From the NCBI GenBank assembly GCA_038239195.1, contig JBBSEZ010000392.1, forward strand, positions 1 through 9,488: 9,488 nt of DNA. Direction: 5' to 3'. Positions 1 to 7,250 of the stretch are shown piece by piece. The first letter of the stretch is position 1, and each line of letters begins with the position of its first letter. Below the pieces are notes generated by a model. It was not told where the DNA came from. It made no database searches and was given only the letters and a program-made list of their open reading frames with translations. The position numbers and the translations under genes are program-made. Origin of the DNA: JBBSEZ01 sp038239195 (GTDB lineage Bacteria > Planctomycetota > Planctomycetia > Gemmatales > Gemmataceae).

Positions 1-153
1 CTGGCCGGGTGGGACTGGGGCGCACACAACCAAATCGCGGGCCCCGTTTTTGCGACGCTCGTACTAGGGGCAACGCCGTTGCCGCTTCGGCGTCGGGCCG
101 CTAAACGGTCCCTGGCGCGACTTCGTGAAAAAATGTACGAAGGAGGGGATTGA
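1..153 (+). CDS. C-terminal fragment of an unidentified upstream protein (partial)
   Basis: Frame 1 is open from the first base to a TGA at 151-153, giving about 50 residues with no start codon in the window before Met45. The peptide begins LAGWDWGAHNQ, continues with a hydrophobic stretch (about residues 13-28, IAGPVFATLVLGATPL), and ends in a basic tail containing RRRAAKRS and EKMYEGGD. A membrane helix followed by a positively charged cytoplasmic tail would fit, but I do not recognise the family. An open frame of this length can arise by chance in GC-rich DNA, so the call is tentative. It lies directly upstream of the atp operon on the same strand, and the candidate atp promoter overlaps its stop codon. 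Confidence 0.4.
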   Translation: MAGWDWGAHNQIAGPVFATLVLGATPLPLRRRAAKRSLARLREKMYEGGD

Positions 154-177
154 CTTTCCGCCCCGCCTCCTGAGAAT
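150..177 (+). promoter_or_regulatory. candidate sigma70-type promoter of the atp operon
   Basis: TTGACT (150-155) matches five of six bases of the -35 consensus. After a 16-bp spacer, GAGAAT (172-177) matches four of six bases of the -10 consensus. Transcription would start near 184, about 33 bases before the first atp start codon at 217. The location fits the main operon promoter. The match is by eye and no transcript data are available. Confidence 0.4.
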
Positions 178-216
178 GCCCCCACAGCCTTACTGCCGCT
201 TGGGGTGGGGTGAGCC

Positions 217-462
217 ATGAGCCCGGATGGGCCGGAATCGCGCAAGTTGGGCCTGGCCCTCATGCTCGGGCAGACCGGCATCGAGATGGTCGCGCCCATC
301 GCCCTTGGCGTTTTGCTCGACCGCTGGCTCGGCATCCTCCCCTGGCTGACCGTCACCGGCGCCGTCGTCGGCTTCGTGGGCGGGTTGGGACACATGGTCT
401 TCCTGGCCAACCGCCTCAATAAGGACAACGACAAGCCCCCGACCGAACGAGGTGGCGCGTGA
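217..462 (+). CDS. atpZ: AtpZ-like ATP synthase accessory membrane protein
   Basis: This 81-residue protein fits the small AtpZ/AtpI-type family encoded at the head of many atp operons; members are implicated in Fo assembly or c-ring insertion and in Mg2+/Ca2+ handling. Two membrane helices are visible, about residues 12-33 and 40-64. Between them is the family-style GVLLDRWLGILPW segment with Asp35, followed by a glycine-rich second helix (GAVVGFVGG). The C-terminus is short, polar and cytoplasmic. A purine-rich GGGGTGA (207-213) precedes the ATG as ribosome binding site. The stop overlaps the next gene's GTG start (GTGA, 459-462), so the two are probably translationally coupled. Family assignment is from topology, motif and position. 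Confidence 0.8.
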   Translation: MSPDGPESRKLGLALMLGQTGIEMVAPIALGVLLDRWLGILPWLTVTGAVVGFVGGLGHMVFLANRLNKDNDKPPTERGGA

Positions 463-899
463 CGCCGGCCGCGACCCACAGTTCGACCGCCGTCCTGACG
501 CGACTCATCGCGCGCCTCGTGACCGGCACCCTTGCGCTCTGGTTCGTCGCCGGACTGGCCGTCCACCAGTGGCGGGGCCCCGACGACGTGCTGCCCAGCG
601 CCCCCGCCGCCCTGCTCTGCCTGTTCCCCGCGACGCTCACTCTCTGGTGGGCCGGGCGCGCCGGGCTCCGCGGCGATGCGCAAGGCCTGATGGTCGCCTT
701 CGTCGGCGGGATGCTGCTGCGCCTGGCCGTCGTCCTTGGCGGGGCCCTCGCCTGCTACTACCTGGTGCCGGCGTTCCATCGCCCCGCGCTCTGGGCGTGG
801 GTCGTGCTGTTCTACCTCTTCACGCTCGGGCTGGAGACGAGCCTGGCGCTGCGGCTGCTGTCGCGCCCCGACGCCCCCGATGGCCGCTCTCCCTCTTGA
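459..899 (+). CDS. atpI: AtpI-like four-helix membrane protein
   Basis: A 146-residue hydrophobic protein starting at a GTG that overlaps the atpZ stop. Four membrane helices can be drawn at about 17-37, 47-66, 77-104 and 109-131. Helix 3 carries GGMLLRLAVVLGGALACYY and helix 4 carries VVLFYLFTLGLETSLALRLL. Four helices, a length near that of E. coli AtpI (about 126 residues), the RLAVV element in helix 3 and the position between atpZ and atpB all fit an AtpI-type accessory protein aiding c-ring assembly. Primary sequence in this family diverges widely, so naming relies largely on context and topology. The gene ends 27 bases before atpB. It could alternatively be a lineage-specific membrane protein of unknown role. 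Confidence 0.62.
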   Translation: MTPAATHSSTAVLTRLIARLVTGTLALWFVAGLAVHQWRGPDDVLPSAPAALLCLFPATLTLWWAGRAGLRGDAQGLMVAFVGGMLLRLAVVLGGALACYYLVPAFHRPALWAWVVLFYLFTLGLETSLALRLLSRPDAPDGRSPS

Positions 900-926
900 A
901 CCTCGTTTCGGAGCCGAAGCAAGGAC

Positions 927-1769
927 ATGGCAGCGAACCCTCTGGAACACGTCCTCGATACGTCCCACTGGCACTTCACCGACGCCATTGGCGGGGGCAT
1001 CCACCTCAACCTGAGCGTCGCGTCGTTCAAGCTGTTCGGGCACACCTTCGTCCTTACCAAGTTCATGGTGTTGGAGGTGATCGCCGCCCTCATCATCATC
1101 GGGATCTACGTCTGGCCGGGGCGCATGGCCTGGCGCGTCCGCAACAGCAACGTCCCGCGCGGCAAGTTCCAGAACGCCTTCGAAGGCGTGCTGACCTTCA
1201 TCCGCGATCAGGTCGCGCGTCCCTACATCGGCGAGCACGATGCCGACCGCTTCTTACCGTTCCTGTGGACGCTGTTCCTCTTCGTGCTCGTCTGCAATTT
1301 GCTCGGCCTGGTGCCGTTCCTCGGCTCGCCGACGGCCAGCCTGGGCGTCACGGGAGCGCTGGCGGTGTGCAGTTTCTTCGTGATCCACGGCAGCGCCATT
1401 GCCAAGATGGGCCTTGGCCACTACATGAAAGCTCACGTACCGGACACCGGATTGCCGATCCTGGCCGCCCTGCCCCTCATCGTGATGATCGTGGGCATCG
1501 AACTGCTCGGGCACTTCATCAAGACGTTCGTGCTCGCCGTGCGGTTGTTCGCCAACATGCTCGGGGGCCACACCGTCCTGGCGGTCATCCTCGGCTTCAT
1601 CACGATGTCCAAGCACGCGGAGGTGATGTTCTATCCGATCACCGTGGGGAGCGTCGTGGGCGTGCTGGCCCTGAGCTTCCTGGAACTGTTCGTGGGCTTC
1701 CTGCAAGCCTACATCTTCGTGTTTCTCACGGCGCTCTTTTTGGGGAGCGCCTTGCATCCCGAGCATTGA
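927..1769 (+). CDS. atpB: ATP synthase Fo subunit a
   Basis: Subunit a (280 residues) forms the two half-channels through which protons reach and leave the c-ring, and is an integral membrane protein. The hallmark FVLAVRLFANMLGGH (201-215) contains the essential Arg206, equivalent to E. coli Arg210. Glu192 precedes it, and the last helix carries FVGFLQAYIFVFLTALF with Gln260, equivalent to E. coli Gln252. Further helices are visible at about 45-63, 110-132, 140-158 and 176-204. The roughly 45-residue N-terminus is His-rich (positions 8, 14, 16, 26) and probably faces the periplasm. The start is the ATG right after AAGGAC; the only spaced Shine-Dalgarno candidate is GGAG at 910-913, so initiation looks modest. 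Length is normal for the family. Confidence 0.96.
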   Translation: MAANPLEHVLDTSHWHFTDAIGGGIHLNLSVASFKLFGHTFVLTKFMVLEVIAALIIIGIYVWPGRMAWRVRNSNVPRGKFQNAFEGVLTFIRDQVARPYIGEHDADRFLPFLWTLFLFVLVCNLLGLVPFLGSPTASLGVTGALAVCSFFVIHGSAIAKMGLGHYMKAHVPDTGLPILAALPLIVMIVGIELLGHFIKTFVLAVRLFANMLGGHTVLAVILGFITMSKHAEVMFYPITVGSVVGVLALSFLELFVGFLQAYIFVFLTALFLGSALHPEH

Positions 1770-1846
1770 TCGGGCCGACCGGCGGCTTTCCCGTCCAGGC
1801 GACCGGGCGGGCGGATTGGAACTACTTTAGGGGAGACCGTCTTCCG

Positions 1847-2173
1847 ATGAACAGGAACCTGTTGACGCTGCTGGGCCTCGCCGTGTTCGCCCTGCTGGCC
1901 GGCGCCAGCCCCGCCTTCGCCGTGACCGACGTGTCCGGCAACCAATCGTTCTACGGCACCGCCCTGGGCGTGGGCATCGGTGCAGCGGTGACGATGATCG
2001 GCGCCGGCCTCGGCTTCGGGCGCATCGGCGCCGCCGCCCTGGAGAGCATGGCCCGCCAGCCCGACCCGGCCGTGATGAAGCAACTCTTCACGACGATGCT
2101 GCTGATCGGCGCTCTCCTCGAAGGCGCGACGTTCTTCAGCCTGATCGTCTGCCTGCTGGTGATCGTACTGTAA
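1847..2173 (+). CDS. atpE: ATP synthase Fo subunit c with N-terminal signal-like extension
   Basis: Subunit c (108 residues) builds the rotating proton-carrying ring. Helix 1 (about 36-66) has the GxGxGxG packing motif as GAGLGFG (52-58), the polar loop has ARQPDP (69-74), and helix 2 (about 82-107) carries the ion-binding Glu92 in LLIGALLEGATFF. The Gln and Ser that contribute to Na+ coordination in Na+-type rings are Phe and Gly here, so H+ coupling is expected. Residues 1-25 (Met-Asn-Arg, a hydrophobic run, then ASPAFA) look like a cleavable signal peptide, and the protein is longer than the usual 70-90 residues. The ATG follows AGGGGAG (1829-1835). The same frame stays open far upstream, but that stretch only shadows atpI and atpB. 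Confidence 0.95.
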   Translation: MNRNLLTLLGLAVFALLAGASPAFAVTDVSGNQSFYGTALGVGIGAAVTMIGAGLGFGRIGAAALESMARQPDPAVMKQLFTTMLLIGALLEGATFFSLIVCLLVIVL

Positions 2174-2193
2174 TTCGTCCTCAGCCACGTTGG

Positions 2194-2222
2194 GCGCCCC
2201 ACGGAGCGATCCGCTGGGGCGC
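2194..2222 (+). promoter_or_regulatory. intercistronic stem-loop between atpE and atpF
   Basis: GCGCCCCA (2194-2201) pairs perfectly with TGGGGCGC (2215-2222). Inside it CGGA (2202-2205) pairs with TCCG (2210-2213), leaving a GCGA loop of the stable GNRA type and one bulged C at 2214. The stem has 12 base pairs in a 108-bp gap. No T-run follows, so it is not a classic intrinsic terminator. Processing, mRNA stabilisation or partial attenuation downstream of atpE is plausible, because more c than b subunits are needed. That role is inferred. Confidence 0.55.
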
Positions 2223-2281
2223 GGGCCCGGAGTGCCAAGCACGGGGGGAGCCTCCCGTCGCCGGCTTGTTTCGAGGGAGCC

Positions 2282-3034
2282 ATGCGCCGTCTATTGTTGG
2301 CCTGTTGCTTGCTGGGCCTGGTGTCGGTCGCTTCCTTGCCGCTCGCGCGGGCGGCGGCCCCGGGCGATCATTCCAAGAAGGCCCCCACGTACAAGCACGG
2401 CAAGGAGAAGTACGACCTCTCGAAGCCGGAGGAAAAGCAGAAACTGCTGGACGACCTCTACGCGGGGAAGGTCCACGATCTGAAGCAGGTCCACGAGGCC
2501 GAGAGCTCCTTCCTCGAACAGATGGCCGACCAGGCCATCTGGACGCTGCTGGTCTTCGGCGCCCTCCTCTTCATCCTCTGGAAGTACGCCTGGGGGCCGA
2601 TCTCGGCGGGGCTGCACGACCGCGAGCACACCATCGAGAAGGCCTTTGAGGAGGCCCGCCTCGCCCGCGAGGAGACCGACAAGCTCAAGGCGGAACTCGC
2701 CGGCGAGCGGGCCAAGGCCGCCGACGAGGTGCGCGGGATGATGGACGACGCTCGCACCCGGGCCGAACAGCTCGAAACCGACATCAAGGCGCGCGGCAAG
2801 GCCGAGGTCCAGGCCGAGCGCGACCGGCTGCGCCGCGAACTCGCGCGAGAGCTCGACCAGGCGCGCGTCGAGGTCCGCAACGAGGCGACCAACCTGGCGA
2901 CGTTGATCTCGCAGAAGGTCATCCGCCGGCAACTGAATTACGACGACCAGCGCGGGCTGATCGCCGAGGCGCTGGCGGAGCTCCGCCAGGCGGGACAGGA
3001 ACGCAAACAAGACATCGAGAGCGTGCGCGCATGA
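2282..3034 (+). CDS. atpF: ATP synthase Fo subunit b with periplasmic N-terminal extension
   Basis: Subunit b is the peripheral stalk that holds the alpha3beta3 head against rotation. This 250-residue version starts with a signal-peptide-like segment (MRRLLLACCLLGLVSV, then LARA, about residues 1-24). A charged hydrophilic stretch follows (about 25-83), then one membrane helix (about 84-102, AIWTLLVFGALLFILWKYA), then a long charged coiled coil (about 108-250) rich in Arg, Glu and Ala. E. coli b has 156 residues and almost no extracytoplasmic part, so the N-terminal region is extra. GAGGGAG just upstream supports the ATG at 2282. The stop overlaps the atpH start as ATGA (3031-3034). The CC at residues 8-9 makes a poor lipobox because the hydrophobic run before it is too short. 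Confidence 0.92.
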   Translation: MRRLLLACCLLGLVSVASLPLARAAAPGDHSKKAPTYKHGKEKYDLSKPEEKQKLLDDLYAGKVHDLKQVHEAESSFLEQMADQAIWTLLVFGALLFILWKYAWGPISAGLHDREHTIEKAFEEARLAREETDKLKAELAGERAKAADEVRGMMDDARTRAEQLETDIKARGKAEVQAERDRLRRELARELDQARVEVRNEATNLATLISQKVIRRQLNYDDQRGLIAEALAELRQAGQERKQDIESVRA

Positions 3035-3625
3035 GCTCTCCCGAACAGGTCCAGGCCCGGGTGCCGACCGTCCTCGACGACGAGTCGCGCCAGGTGGCCC
3101 GCATCTACGCCGAGGCCCTCTACAAGGCCGCCGAACAGCATGGCCAGCAGGGCGAGGTGCTCGACGAGCTGAACGGCCTGGTCCACGACGTCTTCAAGCA
3201 AGACGCTGGGCTCGAGCTCTTCCTCACCAGCGCTGCCATCGGCAAGCACCGCAAGGAAGAGGCCTTGCGAAACGCCTTCACCGGCCGGGCTAACGAGGCG
3301 TTCGTCCAGTTCCTGCAAGTGCTCAACGCTCACGACCGGCTCGGCGCGCTGCGCGCCATCGCACACGCCTATCAGGTGATGCACGAGCGGAAGAGCCATC
3401 GCTTCCACGCTTCCGTGCGCTCGGCCGTCGCCCTGACCGACGAGGAGCGCGGGCGCCTGGTCGATGACCTCAAGGGAATGGCCGGGCGCGAGCCGATCCT
3501 GGAGGAGTCCATCGATCCCGAGCTCCTGGGCGGGCTGGTGGTCCGGGTGGGCGACTGGGTCTACGACACCAGCGTGCGCACGCGCCTGGAGACGATCCGG
3601 AACGAGTTGATCGAGAGGAGCAGTC

Positions 3626-3636
<11 letters not shown>
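3031..3636 (+). CDS. atpH: ATP synthase F1 subunit delta
   Basis: Delta (201 residues) sits on top of the F1 head and links it to the b stalk. The N-terminal helical domain opens after a short extension with QVARIYAEALYKAAEQ (about 21-36). The family signature is near the C-terminus: DPELLGGLVVRVGDWVYDTS (162-181), followed by VRTRLETIRNEL. Length is slightly above the usual 175-185 because of the first 18 residues. The start overlaps the atpF stop (ATGA), and the last 11 bases overlap the start of atpA. These overlaps suggest tight translational coupling, which suits subunits needed in fixed ratios. Confidence 0.95.
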
Positions 3637-5401
<1,765 letters not shown>

Positions 5402-5434
5402 CGCCGAAACCGTAAGGCCGGAGCGCAAAGAACC

Positions 5435-6313
5435 ATGGCGAACACGCGAGTACTGGTTGTGCGCCGCAAGGCGGTGCGCAACATCCGCAAGATCACGCGG
5501 ACGATGGAGCTGATCGCCACGGCGCGCTTCAAGAAGGCGATGGACCGAGCGACGCAGGCGGACGCGTACACGCGCAAGATCGCGGAGCTGGCGGCCGACC
5601 TGAGCGCGACCGCCGGGGAAGTGTCGCACCCGCTCCTGAAGAAGCGCGACGTGGTCAAGACGAGCGTGCTGCTCGTCCTGACGTCCAACCGCGGGCTGTG
5701 CGGGGGGTACAACGCCTCGGTGTTGCGGGAGGCGAACGCGCGGGTGCGCCAGCTCAACCGCGAGGGCGTGACGCTGAAGCTCGAACTGTCCGGCAAGCGC
5801 GCCATCAACTTCTTCAAGTACCAGGGCGTTCGGCCCGAGAAGAGCTACCAACAGTTCGAGGACAAGCCGGCCTTCGATGAGGTCGAGCCGCTCGCGGATC
5901 GCTACCTCCGCCAGTTCATCGCCGGCGAGATCGACCGCGTCGAGGTCGCGTACATGAAGTTCCTCAGCCCGGCGGTCCAGCGGCCGGTCGTGGACGTGTT
6001 ACTGCCGCTGGATCAGGGGAGCAAGGACAAGAAGGAGAGCGCCGGCAAGAAGAAGGTCGAGTACGAGTTCCTGCCGGCGGCTGACGACATCTTGCAGGAG
6101 CTGCTGCCGGTGTCGTTCAAGGTGCGGCTGTTCAAATGCTTCCTCGACGCGGCGGTCAGCGAGCAGATCGCCCGGCGCGTGACGATGAAGCAGGCGACGG
6201 AGAACGCCGACGACATGATCAAGGAGCTGACGCGCCACTACAATCGGGCGCGGCAGGCGCAGATTACGAAGGACATAGCGGAGGTGATCGGGGGGGCGGA
6301 GGCGTTGGCATGA
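5435..6313 (+). CDS. atpG: ATP synthase F1 subunit gamma
   Basis: Gamma (292 residues) is the central rotor shaft that transmits c-ring rotation to the catalytic sites. The N-terminal helix has the family pattern NIRKITRTMELIATARFKKA (16-35). The central Rossmann-like domain has the conserved SNRGLCGGYN (84-93), and the C-terminal helix contains NRARQAQITKDIAEVIGGAEAL. A Lys-rich segment (about 195-209, SKDKKESAGKKK) lies in the variable loop before helical region 3. Length matches E. coli (about 287). GGAG at 5420-5423 is the likely ribosome binding site. Normally atpD follows directly; here about 940 bases with two unrelated genes intervene. Confidence 0.97.
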   Translation: MANTRVLVVRRKAVRNIRKITRTMELIATARFKKAMDRATQADAYTRKIAELAADLSATAGEVSHPLLKKRDVVKTSVLLVLTSNRGLCGGYNASVLREANARVRQLNREGVTLKLELSGKRAINFFKYQGVRPEKSYQQFEDKPAFDEVEPLADRYLRQFIAGEIDRVEVAYMKFLSPAVQRPVVDVLLPLDQGSKDKKESAGKKKVEYEFLPAADDILQELLPVSFKVRLFKCFLDAAVSEQIARRVTMKQATENADDMIKELTRHYNRARQAQITKDIAEVIGGAEALA

Positions 6314-6352
6314 TCGGTTGATCCTGACGGGGACCGCCCCAGGCTTCGCTGG

Positions 6353-6358
6353 TACAAT
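6353..6358 (+). promoter_or_regulatory. possible -10 element in front of the inserted cassette
   Basis: TACAAT matches five of six bases of the -10 consensus and lies in a short AT-rich patch (TACAATATTTCAT) unusual in this GC-rich window. No convincing -35 is found 16-18 bases upstream. Transcription would begin near 6365, making the ATG at 6364 effectively leaderless or favouring the in-frame GTG at 6394. The promoter call is weak. Confidence 0.25.
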
Positions 6359-6363
6359 ATTTC

Positions 6364-6750
6364 ATGCCCCCCACGCTTCAAACTGCGGGCACCGTGTACC
6401 GTTGCGGGGCGGCCACCAAGGCGAACTTGACCCCTCGACCGGGACGCGACACCGTGGGGCGCACGGGGCAGATGCCCGGACTATCCACCTTCGGGAGCCT
6501 TCAGGCGAGCGTGAAAGGACAACAAATTGACCTGGCCTTGTTGCAGATGCCGTTGCGGGCCTTTGCCGACGACTCAGCCGAGGGAGGGACTGCGGGCCAC
6601 GTCACAATCGTTCCGATCAACGAAGCGGGCGAGGTCGATCGAGCCTTGCTCGACGAGTGGGCCGCCACCCGAGCGACGGACGAGCATCATCGCCTGACCG
6701 ACCTCATCGTTGCGGCGATCGCGCAACCGAACGTAAGGGGGCCATTATGA
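6364..6750 (+). CDS. hypothetical protein, possible Tse2-like toxin, inserted in the atp operon
   Basis: A 128-residue soluble protein with no ATP synthase features. Visible landmarks are TVYRCG (10-15), NLTPRP (21-26), PGLSTFGSL (38-46), GHVTIVP (78-84) and a C-terminal helical part (about 92-120). The order YR, then G-x-S-x-F, then a G/T-H-x-T-I-x-P strand recalls Tse2-type toxins with an ADP-ribosyltransferase-like fold; this is from memory and is a weak match. No signal peptide is seen. The ATG at 6364 lacks a Shine-Dalgarno; GTG at 6394, just before TYR12, is an alternative start. Five of 13 leucine codons are TTG, with one TTA and one CTA, and three of nine arginines are CGA, unlike the flanking atp genes. 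The stop overlaps the next start (ATGA). Confidence 0.72.
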   Translation: MPPTLQTAGTVYRCGAATKANLTPRPGRDTVGRTGQMPGLSTFGSLQASVKGQQIDLALLQMPLRAFADDSAEGGTAGHVTIVPINEAGEVDRALLDEWAATRATDEHHRLTDLIVAAIAQPNVRGPL

Positions 6751-7226
6751 ATCCTGTGCTGCCCCGAGTTGACGTTACCGACGCCCCCACGGCCCCTGCC
6801 GGTGCGCCGAACATCGATTGGGACGTGGTCCACGCCGCGGTTCAACGGGCCCTCGCCGAGTTGGCGGAAGAGGTGGAGCGCGGCTGGCCCCGGGCGCGAT
6901 CGCGCCCGGGCGAGACAACATCGGGCGCCGGCCTCTTCTCGTACCGCACCTTCGAGGTGCCGACGGACCACGGGATCGACCCGCTCGTCGCGGGCGTGGA
7001 CTTTCGAGCGCTGCCGAACGGGCCCGGCCTGCGAATCGTGGCGGACCTGTGCGGGGAAGAGTCTGGGGTAATCCTTTACGAGTGTTCCCCGCGGGAGGTC
7101 GCAGCGACTACCGCGGCGGCCCTGCCGGCGGGCGAGGCCCTGGCCCGTGAACTGGCCGGCCAGGCCGAGTCGATTGGGAAAGCCCTCGCGCAACCCTGCT
7201 GTCCCCCGCTGGAAACAACTGAGTAA
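6747..7226 (+). CDS. hypothetical protein, possible immunity partner of the preceding gene
   Basis: A 159-residue acidic, soluble protein that I do not recognise. The ATG at 6747 overlaps the stop of the preceding gene (ATGA) and has AAGGGG at 6735-6740 with a six-base spacer, so I prefer it to the upstream GTG at 6657. Regions seen: a Pro/Ala-rich N-terminus (1-22), a helix (about 24-47, VVHAAVQRALAELAEEVER), a strand-rich core (about 62-113) with LFSYRTFEVPTDHG, GPGLRIVADL and SGVILYEC, and a C-terminal helix (about 127-149) before a CCPP end. Strict coupling to the upstream gene suggests the two proteins function together. Immunity protein or antitoxin is inferred from this layout alone. 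A perfect 22-bp palindrome lies inside the reading frame. Confidence 0.72.
   Translation: MNPVLPRVDVTDAPTAPAGAPNIDWDVVHAAVQRALAELAEEVERGWPRARSRPGETTSGAGLFSYRTFEVPTDHGIDPLVAGVDFRALPNGPGLRIVADLCGEESGVILYECSPREVAATTAAALPAGEALARELAGQAESIGKALAQPCCPPLETTE
6889..6910. repeat. perfect 22-bp palindrome inside a coding sequence
   Basis: The 22 bases from CCCGGGCGCGA to its exact reverse complement TCGCGCCCGGG have no mismatch and no spacer. The centre contains GCGATCGC (6896-6903), the same octamer as the cyanobacterial HIP1 repeat. It is translated as part of PRARSRPG. It could be a dispersed repeat, a protein or methylase site, or chance in GC-rich DNA. Confidence 0.6.
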
Positions 7227-7250
7227 CCATCCGAGATCATGGGAGCCCTT

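Noticed and set aside
452..1846. Open frame in frame 2 running more than 460 codons into atpE
   Set aside because: It overlaps atpI and atpB in another frame, its translation is Arg/Pro-rich without family features, and atpE has its own ATG with a good ribosome binding site at 1829-1835. It is an artefact of high GC.
2282..2311. Lipoprotein signal (Cys8/Cys9) at the start of subunit b
   Set aside because: Only four hydrophobic residues precede the Cys, too few for a lipoprotein signal peptide; an ordinary signal peptide ending at LARA fits better.
6329..6340. GGGG-ACCG-CCCC hairpin after atpG as a terminator
   Set aside because: Only four base pairs and no T-run; too weak to call.
7152..7163. 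12-bp palindrome CTGGCCGGCCAG in the second cassette gene
   Set aside because: Short GC-rich palindromes of this size are expected by chance here.
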